This document shows positions 46,548 through 55,797 of a DNA stretch of 64,000 nucleotides, in pieces. The notes beneath the pieces were generated by a model that did no database searches, was not told the DNA's origin, and worked only from the letters and a program-made list of their open reading frames with translations. A program made the translations under genes and the position numbers. This DNA is from Leucobacter celer subsp. astrifaciens (GTDB taxonomy: Bacteria; Actinomycetota; Actinomycetes; Actinomycetales; Microbacteriaceae). Location of the stretch: the NCBI RefSeq assembly GCF_001273835.1, contig NZ_JHEI01000139.1, positions 102,105-166,104 of the forward strand. Reading direction: 5' to 3'. The stretch's first letter is position 1. Every line of letters begins with the position of its first letter.

Positions 46548-48026
46548 ATGCCGTACGAAAATGCAGATCCGGAGCTGCTCGCACGATCCGTCGAGGCGCT
46601 CGCCGCCGTCCCCGCCAGCCCGCTCGCCGGGATGGACGGATCGATCCCCGTCGATGATCCTGCGACGGGTGAGCAGATCGCAACGATCCCGAACCACACG
46701 GTGGCGACCGCGCTCGAAGCGGTGGCGCTCGCGGACGCCGCCGGACGGGCCTGGGCCAGGACGACTCCTCGCCGCCGCTCCGACGTGCTGCACGCGGTCT
46801 ACGCGAAGCTCATCGAACGGCGCGACGATCTCGCGCTCGTGATGAGCCGCGAGATGGGCAAGACCATCTCCGAGTCGTACGCCGAGGTGCAGTACGCTGC
46901 CGACTACGTGCGTTGGTTCGCCGAGGAGGCGTTGCGAGCAGGCGGCAGCTACCGTGAGGCCCCCGCCGGTGGTGCGACGATGATCACTACGCGTGGCCCC
47001 GTCGGGCTCTCGGTGCTGATCACACCATGGAACTTCCCGATGGCGATGGCGACCCGCAAGATCGCACCGGCGCTCGCTGCCGGCTGCGGCTGCGTGGTGA
47101 AGCCCGCGACCCTGACCCCGCTCACGACCTACTTGACTGTCAAACTGTTCGAAGAGGCGGGAGTTCCCGAGGGGCTCGTGCAGGTGATCACCACGAGAAG
47201 TGCGTCCGCGTTCAGCGAGGCCGTGCTCGCCGACGAGCGTGTGCGCAAGGTCTCGTTCACCGGCTCGACTCCGGTCGGCTCGACACTCATGCAGCTCGCC
47301 GCTCAGAACATCGTGAAGAGCTCGATGGAGCTTGGCGGGAACGCACCGCTGCTCGTGTTCGACGACGCGGATCTCGAGCGCGCAATCGAGGGTGCGATGC
47401 TCGCGAAGATGCGCAACGGAGGTCAGACCTGCGTCTCGGCCAACCGCATGTTCGTCCAAGAGGGAATTGCCGACGACTTCATCGCGGGGTTCACCGAGCG
47501 GATGGCCGGGCTCGTGCAGGGGAACCCGCTCAACCGTGAGGTTGAGCTCGGCCCCGTCGTGGACGATCGAGCCGTGGCTCGCTTGAGGCATCTCGTCGAC
47601 GATGCCGTTGCGAAAGGCGCGGATCTCCGCACCGGTGGTAGGGCCCTTCCCGGAGCGGGTACGTTCTTCGAAGCGACCGTGCTCGATAACGTACCGGTCG
47701 AGGCCGACATCACCTCGACGGAGATCTTCGGCCCCGTTGCGTCGATCACCCGGGTGCGCACCCAGGAGGAGGCGGTTGCGAAGGCGAATGACACCTGCTT
47801 CGGCCTGGCGGCCTTCGTGTTCACCGAGAACATCGACCGCGCACTCAACGTGTCGGAGGCGCTCGAGACGGGTATGGTCGGCATCAATCAGGGGCTCTTG
47901 TCGAACGTCGCTGCTCCGTTCGGGGGAGTCAAGCAGTCGGGAATCGGGCGCGAAGGCAGCTCTGAGGGGCTGGAGGAGTATCAGGAGGTGCGGTACTTCA
48001 ACCTCACCCGCAGGCCGACTTTCTGA
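46548..48026 (+). CDS. Succinate-semialdehyde dehydrogenase-like ALDH
   Basis: A 492-residue ALDH of the GabD group. TPWNFPMAMATRKIAPAL, KPATLTPL, FTGSTPVGS, MELGGNAP and Cys295 in GGQTCVSANR; the C-terminus FGGVKQSGIGREG is typical. AGAGGAATC precedes ATG 46548. With the aminotransferase it forms a two-step route from GABA or a related omega-amino acid to a dicarboxylate. Such a product could come from the gamma-glutamylation regulon at 26-37 kb. Confidence 0.88.
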   Translation: MPYENADPELLARSVEALAAVPASPLAGMDGSIPVDDPATGEQIATIPNHTVATALEAVALADAAGRAWARTTPRRRSDVLHAVYAKLIERRDDLALVMSREMGKTISESYAEVQYAADYVRWFAEEALRAGGSYREAPAGGATMITTRGPVGLSVLITPWNFPMAMATRKIAPALAAGCGCVVKPATLTPLTTYLTVKLFEEAGVPEGLVQVITTRSASAFSEAVLADERVRKVSFTGSTPVGSTLMQLAAQNIVKSSMELGGNAPLLVFDDADLERAIEGAMLAKMRNGGQTCVSANRMFVQEGIADDFIAGFTERMAGLVQGNPLNREVELGPVVDDRAVARLRHLVDDAVAKGADLRTGGRALPGAGTFFEATVLDNVPVEADITSTEIFGPVASITRVRTQEEAVAKANDTCFGLAAFVFTENIDRALNVSEALETGMVGINQGLLSNVAAPFGGVKQSGIGREGSSEGLEEYQEVRYFNLTRRPTF

Positions 48027-48029
48027 GTC

Positions 48030-48061
48030 CCGGAGGGAGGCGGCCGCGCGCCTCCCTCCGG
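48030..48061 (+). terminator. Terminator hairpin after SSADH-like gene
   Basis: A 13-bp stem (arm CCGGAGGGAGGCG) with 6-base loop just 3 bases after the stop. Confidence 0.7.
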
Positions 48062-48426
48062 CGGCCGCAGTGTCGTCCGAGCCGGTCGAGGTGGGGCGTC
48101 CGCGACACCGCAGCCACGCGTGCGGTGCGCCCGCACCGCCCCTCCGGGTGATGGTCGACGTGCCGGCAGGATCGCGCAGTCGATCCTGAACTCGTGGTCG
48201 AAGCGCTCTTCCCCAGCACGAGCACGAGCACGGTCACGGGTCGGGATCGAGAACGGGCGAAACAATGGCAGAGCAGCCGGTTGCTCCGATCATCCGGGGA
48301 GGAGACATCGCTCAACGGCATCGTGAGCCGCAATGACCGGGTGCGGGTCTTCTCGGTGCAGGGGCGCAAGGAGGCTGAGACTGCGAAACCGACTGCCCAT
48401 CGCGGAGCTGCGCGAGGCCGGGCCGC
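48062..48426. other. Noncoding spacer
   Basis: About 365 bases between the terminator and the convergent TetR stop. Open frames here are fragmentary; I see no gene, tRNA or repeat. Confidence 0.4.
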
Positions 48427-49113
48427 TCACCGGGATCTGATCGCCTCGACGCCCGCGATCGTCGCCTCGACGACATAGCGGAAGTAGCGCTCCCGCATGC
48501 GCGCAGCCGCCTCCCCGCCGCTCGCGAACGGCTCGATGAAGTCGGTGCCGAGGGAGGCGAATCCGGGGCTCTCGACGGCCAGCGCGCGATACTCCGCCAT
48601 CATGGCTGCGTGGTCGCGCGGGCCGTCGTCCTCGTGCAGGAGCCGGTCGTCGCCCATCGAGATCGTGAGCGTCGCGTTGTTCATGAGCGTCGAATAGGCG
48701 AACAGCGCGTCGTCGCCGAAGCCGGCCACCTGGAGCTTGCCCACGCCGACATCGAAGGTCGGCGCGAGCGACGGGAAGGGCACGCCGTGCATGAGCAGCC
48801 ACTTCGCGACCCCGGGGTAGGCAGTCAGCAGCGGGTAGACGGCCCGCACCAGTTCGCGGAACCAGGCCTGCCAGACGAGATCCTCTGCGGGGAGAGGGAG
48901 CTGCGCGAGCACCCGCTCGGTGACCCTTCGGGCGAGTAGATCCTTGCCGCCGACGTGATGGTAGATGACGGAGGGGGTGACGTCGATGCGGCGCGCGAGG
49001 TCGCGGATCGACCAGCCGTAGAGGTGGGACTCCCGTGTGAGGTCGAGTGCCGCGTCGACGATCCGCTCGGGGGTCATCCCTTGATGAAACGGCGCTGCTG
49101 GTCTCTGCGTCAC
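48427..49113 (-). CDS. TetR family regulator beside the ECF/ABC cluster
   Basis: About 228 residues from GTG 49113 (VTQRPAAPFHQGMTPERI), chosen because GAGGGGGA lies upstream; starts at 49149 and 49173 would overlap a DtxR-like box. Helix-turn-helix LARRIDVTPSVIYHHVGGKDLLAR; C-terminal domain like the TetR_C tetracycline-type group. Divergent from the ABC transporter genes, so it probably co-regulates them. Confidence 0.87.
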   Translation of the reverse strand: MTQRPAAPFHQGMTPERIVDAALDLTRESHLYGWSIRDLARRIDVTPSVIYHHVGGKDLLARRVTERVLAQLPLPAEDLVWQAWFRELVRAVYPLLTAYPGVAKWLLMHGVPFPSLAPTFDVGVGKLQVAGFGDDALFAYSTLMNNATLTISMGDDRLLHEDDGPRDHAAMMAEYRALAVESPGFASLGTDFIEPFASGGEAAARMRERYFRYVVEATIAGVEAIRSR

Positions 49114-49165
49114 GGGATCCCCCTCTTCTCGATCAAGTATCCCCGACATCGATCGGGCGAGCAGG

Positions 49166-49239
49166 TGAGGCAAGCCTAACCTGAGTGTGTATCATCTGAT
49201 GTAAACAGTGTTCTATTATCTATGTGATAATCATTCTCA
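49166..49239. promoter_or_regulatory. DtxR-like and Fur-like iron boxes
   Basis: 49166-49184 (TGAGGCAAGCCTAACCTGA) agrees at 15 of 19 positions with the DtxR/IdeR consensus as I recall it. 49225-49239 (TGATAATCATTCTCA) agrees at 14 of 15 positions with the 7-1-7 Fur palindrome. Both lie in the divergent promoter of the TetR gene and the ABC/ECF genes, which points to iron repression. Confidence 0.6.
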
Positions 49240-49258
49240 TGAGTGAGATGGGGTCGTG

Positions 49259-51031
49259 ATGTCCGAGAGAGCAGCCGAAGACCGGGGCGAGAGCTTCTTC
49301 GCCCCGGTGCGCGGGAGCCTGGCAGCGATCATCGGCTTGAGCCTGCTCGGTGCGGTGAGCAGCGTCGTGCCGTTCATCGCGATCGTCGAGTTGGCTCGCG
49401 CACTGCTGCCGGCCCTCGACGGAGGGAAGGTCGACGCCGGGCGCGTCTGGGCGATCGCGATCGTCGCGATCGTCGCGCTGTTCGTCTCGTTCGGGGCCGC
49501 TTTCACCTCGGGCATGGTGAGCCACTTCGCCGACGCCGAACTGCAGCTGTCGCTGCGTCAGCGCATCATCCGCCACCTGCAGCGCCTGCCGCTCGGCTGG
49601 TTCGACTCCCGCGCCTCAGGCACCGTGCGCAAGATGGTCGAGAACGACGTCAATGCGTTGCATCAGCTGGTCGCGCACGCGATCCAGGACGTCATCACGG
49701 CGGTGGCGGTGCCCGTCATCGCACTCGTCTACCTGTTCATCGTGCAATGGCAACTCGCGCTCGCGGCGCTCGTCCCGCTGCTCGTCACGATCGTGCTTTA
49801 TTCGCTGATGATGCGGGGCGGTGCCGAACGGTTCCAGCAGTACGACGAGGCGACCGAGCGGCTCTCGGGGGCGACCGTCGAGTTCGTGCAGGGGATCGCC
49901 GTCGTCAAGCGCTTCGGACAGATCGGCCGCAGCCACCGCCGCTACCGCGACGAGACGAAGCACTACGTCGACTTCATCGCGCGGTGGACGCGCGAGACGT
50001 CGATCGTGTCGAGCGCTATCGAGATCGTGACCTCGCCCGTCGTGGTGCTTGCCTATCTGCTCGCCGTCGGGATCGCGCTCGTGAACGGGGGGCTCGCCGA
50101 GCCGATCGACGTGCTGCCGGGGGTGCTGCTCGGTCTCAGCCTGTCCTCGCCGCTCATGAAGCTCGGCTCCTCAGCCCAGTTCCTGCGCAACGCGATGAAG
50201 GCGCAGGAGTCGCTCGCGGCGTTCTTCGCGCTGGCGGCTGTGCCGCAGCCGACTGCGCCCCGTGCTCCGGAAGGTCACGCCGTGGTGGTCGAGGGCGTCT
50301 CCTTCAGCTACGACGGAGAGCACCCAGTGCTGCACGACATCGCGGCGAGTTGCCTGCCGGGCACCGTGACCGCTCTCGTCGGGGCCTCCGGCTCGGGCAA
50401 GTCGACGCTCGCTCGGCTCGTACCGAGGTTCTACGACGTCGCCGAGGGGTCCGTGGCGATCGGGGGAGCCGATGTACGCGAGATCGCCTCGCGCGAGCTG
50501 TACCGCGAAGTCGGCTTCGTGTTCCAGGACGTGCAGCTGCTGCGTGCGAGCCTGCGCGACAACATCCGTCTCACCTGCCCCGGCGCGAGCGACGACGAGG
50601 TCGAGCGAGCCGCGCGCGCGGCGCAGATCCACGACCGGATCCTGTGCTTCGAGCGCGGCTACGACGCGGTCGTCGGGGACGACGCGAACCTCTCCGGCGG
50701 CGAGGCGCAGCGCGTGACGATCGCGCGGGCGCTCCTCGCCGACGCTCCGATCCTCGTGCTCGATGAGGCGACCGCGTTCGCCGACCCCGACTCGGAAGCC
50801 GCCATCCAGGAGGCATTGACCGCACTCACAGCCGACCGCACCGTGCTCGTCATCGCTCATCGTCTGCACACGATCGTCGGCGTCGATCAGATCCTGGTGC
50901 TCGACGGCGGACGGATCGTGGAACGCGGTGGGCACGCCGAGCTGGTCGACGCCGACGGTCCCTTCGCGAAGATGTGGGCCGACTATCAGGCGAACCACGC
51001 ACGCTCGCTACCGGAAGGAGTGCAGGGATGA
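49259..51031 (+). CDS. ABC exporter-type half transporter (1)
   Basis: About 590 residues from ATG 49259 (GTG 49256 one codon earlier is also possible). Six-helix membrane domain in the first 320 residues, then Walker A GASGSGKST, Q-loop FVFQDVQLL, signature LSGGEAQRV and Walker B ILVLDEAT. Pairs with the next gene through an ATGA overlap, so a heterodimer is likely, as in IrtAB, which imports siderophores despite an exporter fold. Confidence 0.9.
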   Translation: MSERAAEDRGESFFAPVRGSLAAIIGLSLLGAVSSVVPFIAIVELARALLPALDGGKVDAGRVWAIAIVAIVALFVSFGAAFTSGMVSHFADAELQLSLRQRIIRHLQRLPLGWFDSRASGTVRKMVENDVNALHQLVAHAIQDVITAVAVPVIALVYLFIVQWQLALAALVPLLVTIVLYSLMMRGGAERFQQYDEATERLSGATVEFVQGIAVVKRFGQIGRSHRRYRDETKHYVDFIARWTRETSIVSSAIEIVTSPVVVLAYLLAVGIALVNGGLAEPIDVLPGVLLGLSLSSPLMKLGSSAQFLRNAMKAQESLAAFFALAAVPQPTAPRAPEGHAVVVEGVSFSYDGEHPVLHDIAASCLPGTVTALVGASGSGKSTLARLVPRFYDVAEGSVAIGGADVREIASRELYREVGFVFQDVQLLRASLRDNIRLTCPGASDDEVERAARAAQIHDRILCFERGYDAVVGDDANLSGGEAQRVTIARALLADAPILVLDEATAFADPDSEAAIQEALTALTADRTVLVIAHRLHTIVGVDQILVLDGGRIVERGGHAELVDADGPFAKMWADYQANHARSLPEGVQG

Positions 51032-52761
51032 TCCGTCGACTGCTCCACTACTCGTCGCAGACCGCCCGGCGCATGCTCGTGACCGAGCTCGTGTGCATCG
51101 TCGCGACCGCGGTGCTGCAGGGAGTCGCGTTCGTCATGCTGGTTCCACTGCTGCGCGCCCTCTTCCTGGGAGACACCGGGGCCGCCGCGACCTGGCTGCT
51201 CGCGATCGTCGCCGTCGCCGTCGCCTACGCGATCACGTTCTGGTTCGCGAGTCAGATCGGTATGCGAGCCAGCACCGAGGTGCTCACCTCCCTGCTCGAG
51301 CGACTCGGGGACCGCCTCGTCGAACTGCCGATCGCGTGGTTCGGCACCGATCGATCCGGACTCGTCGCCGACATCGCGACCCGCGGTGCGATGTTCGTCT
51401 CATCGACGCCGTACACGATCGTGCGCCTGATCCTCACCGGCTTCATCACCCCGGCCACGGTGCTCCTCGGCATGCTCTTCTTCGACTGGCGTCTCGCCGC
51501 GGCCATGGCGGCGACCGTGCCGGTCATGTGGATCGTGTTCCGCTGGCTCAGCCGGGGGATGGAGCGGGACAGCGACGAGCACGTCGTCGCGATCGGCGAG
51601 GCGTCGAATCGCGTGATCGAGTTCGCGCGAGTGCAACCGGCGCTCAGAACCGCGGGCGACGACTCCGTGGCCGACCGGCTCGTCGAAGACGCGCTTCAGC
51701 GGCAGCATCGCGCGTATCGCGGGCTGCTCGTCACCGGCGGCGCGGGAATCGCGACGTTTGCGGGCTGCGTGCAGCTCGCACTCACCGTGGTCATCGTGCT
51801 CGGCGCCTACCTCTCGATCGGCGGCTCACTCGATCCCGCGACACTCATCGCGCTGCTCGTGCTGGGGGTGCGGTTCACCGAGCCGATCTCGGAGTCGGGC
51901 GCCCTGAGCGGCGGCGTCTCGGTGGCGAAGACCACGCTCAACAACCTCGACGATCTCTATGCGGTCACCCCGCTGTCTGAGCCGGACGAGCCCGGCGCAC
52001 CTGCCGACCGGGGAATCGTGTTCGACGAGGTGACGTTCGGCTACGGCGGTGCGTCCGTGCTCGAACACCTGTCGTTCGAGATTCCCTCGGGGCGAATGAC
52101 CGCGATCGTCGGCCCGTCGGGATCCGGCAAGACCACCATCACCAGGCTCATCGCGCGATTCTACGACGCCGAGGCCGGCACCGTCTCGATCGGAGGAGTG
52201 CCGCTGCCGCAGCTCGGCACCGCGGCGGTCGAGGCCGCGGTCGCGCCGGTGTTCCAGGACGTGTACCTCTTCGACGACACGATTCTGAACAACGTCTGGA
52301 TCGGCAATCCCGAGCTCAGCCGCGACGAGGTCATCGCGGCTGCCACCAGCGCCAGAGTCGACGAGATCGCCGAGCGGCTGCCTGGCGGTTGGGACGCTCG
52401 CGTCGGCGAGGGCGGTTCCAATCTCTCAGGCGGCGAGCGTCAGCGTGTCTCGATTGCCCGGGCGCTGTTGAAGGACGCTCCGATCGTGCTGCTCGACGAG
52501 GCCACCGCCGCGCTGGACATCGGCAACGAGATCGCGATCGGCGAGGCCATCGACGCGATCCGCGCCGAACGCACGCTCGTGGTCGTCGCGCATCGTCTGC
52601 AGACGATCATGACGGCCGACCGCATCATCATGCTCGACGGTGAGGGCGGCATCGCCGAGCAGGGCACGCACCCCGAACTGCTCTCAGCCGCCGGTCCCTA
52701 TGCGCGCTACTGGCGAGATCGGGTCGGAGCCACCGGCTGGCGGATCGCCGACGGCGGCTGA
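51028..52761 (+). CDS. ABC exporter-type half transporter (2)
   Basis: About 577 residues from ATG 51028, overlapping the previous stop. Membrane domain with six helices, Walker A GPSGSGKTT, Q-loop PVFQDVYLF, signature LSGGERQRV, Walker B IVLLDEATAALD. Probable partner of the preceding half transporter. The two precede ECF transporter genes in one operon. Confidence 0.9.
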   Translation: MIRRLLHYSSQTARRMLVTELVCIVATAVLQGVAFVMLVPLLRALFLGDTGAAATWLLAIVAVAVAYAITFWFASQIGMRASTEVLTSLLERLGDRLVELPIAWFGTDRSGLVADIATRGAMFVSSTPYTIVRLILTGFITPATVLLGMLFFDWRLAAAMAATVPVMWIVFRWLSRGMERDSDEHVVAIGEASNRVIEFARVQPALRTAGDDSVADRLVEDALQRQHRAYRGLLVTGGAGIATFAGCVQLALTVVIVLGAYLSIGGSLDPATLIALLVLGVRFTEPISESGALSGGVSVAKTTLNNLDDLYAVTPLSEPDEPGAPADRGIVFDEVTFGYGGASVLEHLSFEIPSGRMTAIVGPSGSGKTTITRLIARFYDAEAGTVSIGGVPLPQLGTAAVEAAVAPVFQDVYLFDDTILNNVWIGNPELSRDEVIAAATSARVDEIAERLPGGWDARVGEGGSNLSGGERQRVSIARALLKDAPIVLLDEATAALDIGNEIAIGEAIDAIRAERTLVVVAHRLQTIMTADRIIMLDGEGGIAEQGTHPELLSAAGPYARYWRDRVGATGWRIADGG

Positions 52762-52829
52762 TCCGATCCGCCTCGCTCGCTCCTCGCCCACACCCGCCGC
52801 TTCCGCACCGCGCTCGAAAGGACCACCGC

Positions 52830-53462
52830 ATGAACAACGCATCCGCTCCCACCACGACCGAGAAAGGCGCGCGCCGCGGGCTGAGATTCTCGGCGCGCGA
52901 CCTCGTCAACATCGCCATCTTCGCCGTGATCTACTTCGTCGTGGTCTTCGCGATCAACATGCTCGGCATCATCAGCCCGCTGGTCATGCTCGTCATTCTG
53001 CCGCTCAGCATCATCGTCGCGGGGATCCCGTACATGCTGTTCCTCAACCGAGTGAAGCATCCCGGCATGGTCACCCTCTTCGGCACGGTGGTGGCCCTGC
53101 TGTACCTGATGTCGGGACAGCCCTGGCAGAGCACCGTGCTCACGATCGTGCTCTCGGTGATCGCCGACATCGTGCTGGCGGCGGGCGGGTACCGCTCGAA
53201 ATGGGCCGCGATCTGGGCGTACACGATCTTCACCTTCTGGTACGTGGGACCCTGGATCCCGATGCTGCTCAACCGCGAGGAGTACCTGAACTCGCCCGGG
53301 ATGCAGCAGATGGGCGAGGAGTATGTCGCGGTATTCGATCAGACGGTGTCGGTGACGGCGCTCTGGATCTATGCGCTCGCCACCGTGGTCTGCGGCCTGG
53401 TGGGCGGGCTGCTCGGCTCGGCGATGCTGCGCAAGCACTTCGTCAAGGCGGGCCTTGCCTGA
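52830..53462 (+). CDS. ECF transporter S component, MptD family
   Basis: A 210-residue membrane protein with about six hydrophobic helices: FSARDLVNIAIFAVIYF, LVMLVILPLSIIVAG, GMVTLFGTVVALLYLM and others. The start and the IYFVVVFAINMLG pattern match the MptD/Trep_Strep family of substrate-binding S components. It determines the substrate of the ECF complex completed by the two following genes. The ligand is unproven; iron boxes and ABC partners suggest haem or an iron chelate. Confidence 0.8.
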   Translation: MNNASAPTTTEKGARRGLRFSARDLVNIAIFAVIYFVVVFAINMLGIISPLVMLVILPLSIIVAGIPYMLFLNRVKHPGMVTLFGTVVALLYLMSGQPWQSTVLTIVLSVIADIVLAAGGYRSKWAAIWAYTIFTFWYVGPWIPMLLNREEYLNSPGMQQMGEEYVAVFDQTVSVTALWIYALATVVCGLVGGLLGSAMLRKHFVKAGLA

Positions 53463-54213
53463 CGGCACCGCGGCGGTCCGCGAGCGGACGGTGCTCGGCT
53501 CCGTGCCGGTCGGCAGGCGGAGCGCACTCGATCCGCGCACCAAGATCCTGCTGGTCGTCGTCGCGAGTGCTGCGGTCATGGGTCCTGGTGGCCTGCGCTT
53601 CGTGCTGCCCGTTCTCGTCATCGGAGTGTCGCTCGCGCTCTGGGAAGGCGCGCTGCGACGCGGGATCGGCCTGGCCATCACCGCCGCGATCGTGTGGGGT
53701 CTGGGCTGGCTCCTGCCGCTCTGGTGGCCGAACGGGTTCACCGCGATCATCTCGGTCGCGTGCGCCTATCTCCTGCGATTCGTCGTGGCGATCGGGATCG
53801 GCATGCACGTCATCGCGACCACCTCGCCCACGCAGCTCGGTGCGGCGCTCCGCGCCTGGCGCGCGCCGCGCTCGCTCTCCGTCACGCTCGCAACGATGCT
53901 GCGCTTCTTCCCGGTCGTCGCGTCCGAGGCGGCGGCCGTGATCGACGCCATGCGGCTGCGCGGACTCGTCGGCACCGGCGGTCTGATGCGGCACCCGATG
54001 CTCGGCATCGAGCGCTTCACGGTGCCCATGATCGCGGCGAGCCTGCGGGCGAGCGAGGACCTGTCGGCGTCGGCGATCCTGCGCGGACTCGGCTCGCGTC
54101 GCGCCCCCACTGCGCTGCACGCGCCGCGGTTCGGATCCGTCGACCTCGTCCTGCTGCTGGCCGTCGTCGCGCTCACCGTCGCCGCGCTGGTGCTGCCCTC
54201 GCCGCTCGGGTGA
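53455..54213 (+). CDS. ECF transporter T component
   Basis: About 252 residues. Start is uncertain: TTG 53455 overlaps the previous stop and has AAGGCGGG upstream; GTG 53491 is the alternative. SALDPRTKILLVVV is the standard EcfT/CbiQ opening, and the two coupling helices carry MRLRGL and ILRGLGS (variants of the Ala-Arg-Gly motifs). It links the S component to the ATPase. Confidence 0.85.
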   Translation: MPDGTAAVRERTVLGSVPVGRRSALDPRTKILLVVVASAAVMGPGGLRFVLPVLVIGVSLALWEGALRRGIGLAITAAIVWGLGWLLPLWWPNGFTAIISVACAYLLRFVVAIGIGMHVIATTSPTQLGAALRAWRAPRSLSVTLATMLRFFPVVASEAAAVIDAMRLRGLVGTGGLMRHPMLGIERFTVPMIAASLRASEDLSASAILRGLGSRRAPTALHAPRFGSVDLVLLLAVVALTVAALVLPSPLG

Positions 54214-54272
54214 CCCCGCGCACCTCGGCAACCCATCGCCTCTCCCGACACTGAAATCGAGACCCCGCAGAC

Positions 54273-55724
54273 ATGATCGACATCGATGACGTCACCTGGA
54301 CCTATCCCGGCGCTGAGGCTGCGAGCCTCGAGGCGCTCTCGCTGCGCATCTCGCCCGGCGAATTCGTGGTGCTGTGCGGCGCGAGCGGCTCGGGCAAATC
54401 GACCGCGCTGCGGTTGATGAACGGCCTCATCCCGCACTTCCACGAGGAGGGGTCCTGCACCGGCACGGTCACCATCGACGGGCTCCCGGCACGGGACACT
54501 GAGCTCGACGAGATCGGCCTGCGCACGGGCAGCGTGCTGCAGCACCCGCGCCGGCAGTTCTTCGCCGACTCCGCAGAGGAGGAGATCGCTTTCGCGATGG
54601 AGAATTTCGGCTTCGCGCCCGAGCTGATCCGCGAGCGGGTCGACGCGGCGCTCGCGGACCTCTCCGCGACGATGCCGATCGAGGCGCGACTGCAGCGTCT
54701 GTCGGGCGGACAGCAGCAGCAGGTCGCCATCGCCGCCTCCGCCGCCCACGATCCCCGTGTGCTGCTGCTCGACGAGCCGAGCTCGAATCTCTCCGTGGAT
54801 GCCGTCGAGCGGCTCGCGGCGACGTTGGCCCGGCTCAAGGCGCAGGGGGTGACGATCGTCGTGGCCGAGCACCGGCTGCGCTACCTCGAGCGGCTGGTCG
54901 ATCGTGTGATCGTGATGCGGCGCGGACGGATCGACCGCGAGTGGAGCGCCGATCGGTTCCGCGAGGTCTCCGACACCGAGCTCGAGCGCGAGGGGCTGCG
55001 CGGTGAGATACGCGCCGCGTCCCTCCCGCATCTTCCCGCTGCAGGGGCGAGCACGGCCCGGTCGACGCCGGGGGAGGAGGTGCCGGCAGCGGCGCTCGAA
55101 CTCGAGGGGATACGGTGCCGTATCGCGGGGCGCACCGTGCTCGAACTCGATCGGGTGGCCTTCGCCGCCGGCGAGGTCACCGCGATCCGGGGAGTGAACG
55201 GTGCCGGCAAATCGACCCTCGCGAGAATCGTCGTCGGTCTGCAGCGCGCGGAGGGCGCCGTGCGACTCGACGGCCGGCCGCTGAGCCCGCGGAGGCGGCA
55301 GCGGGCGAGCGCGATCGTGATGCAGGACGTGCAGCGGCAGCTCTTCACCGACAGCGTCGCCGCCGAGATCAATCTCGCGGCTGTCGGATCCGGGAGGGGC
55401 TCCGATGCGTCGTCCGCCGCCCCTGCCGTACTCGAAGCACTCGACCTCGACCACCTCGCCGAACGTCACCCGCTCGCGCTCTCCGGCGGTCAGCAGCAGC
55501 GCCTCGTCGTCGCCGCGGTGCGTCTCGCGGCGCGGCGCATCGTGGTGTTCGACGAACCCAGCTCGGGCGTGGACAGGCGCCACCTGCGATCGATCTCCGA
55601 TCAGATCCGGCGCGTGGCCGACGACGGGGCCGTCGTGCTGCTCATCAGCCACGACGAGGACCTGCTCGCGCTCGCCGCCGACCAGCAGCTGGTGCTCGCG
55701 CCCGCCGAGGCCCGTGCAGCATGA
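54273..55724 (+). CDS. ECF transporter ATPase, fused A1-A2
   Basis: A 483-residue protein with two nucleotide-binding domains: first Walker A GASGSGKST, signature LSGGQQQQV, Walker B LLLDEPSS; second Walker A GVNGAGKST, signature LSGGQQQRL, Walker B IVVFDEPSS. In most Firmicutes EcfA1 and EcfA2 are separate; fusion is common in actinobacteria. Completes a dedicated (group I) ECF transporter. Confidence 0.92.
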   Translation: MIDIDDVTWTYPGAEAASLEALSLRISPGEFVVLCGASGSGKSTALRLMNGLIPHFHEEGSCTGTVTIDGLPARDTELDEIGLRTGSVLQHPRRQFFADSAEEEIAFAMENFGFAPELIRERVDAALADLSATMPIEARLQRLSGGQQQQVAIAASAAHDPRVLLLDEPSSNLSVDAVERLAATLARLKAQGVTIVVAEHRLRYLERLVDRVIVMRRGRIDREWSADRFREVSDTELEREGLRGEIRAASLPHLPAAGASTARSTPGEEVPAAALELEGIRCRIAGRTVLELDRVAFAAGEVTAIRGVNGAGKSTLARIVVGLQRAEGAVRLDGRPLSPRRRQRASAIVMQDVQRQLFTDSVAAEINLAAVGSGRGSDASSAAPAVLEALDLDHLAERHPLALSGGQQQRLVVAAVRLAARRIVVFDEPSSGVDRRHLRSISDQIRRVADDGAVVLLISHDEDLLALAADQQLVLAPAEARAA

Positions 55725-55797
55725 ACCCGACGCGCCGATCCCGAGCCGACAGACCGGCTCCGCTCCATCCGCACCCGATCCGACGGAGAAGGAAGAC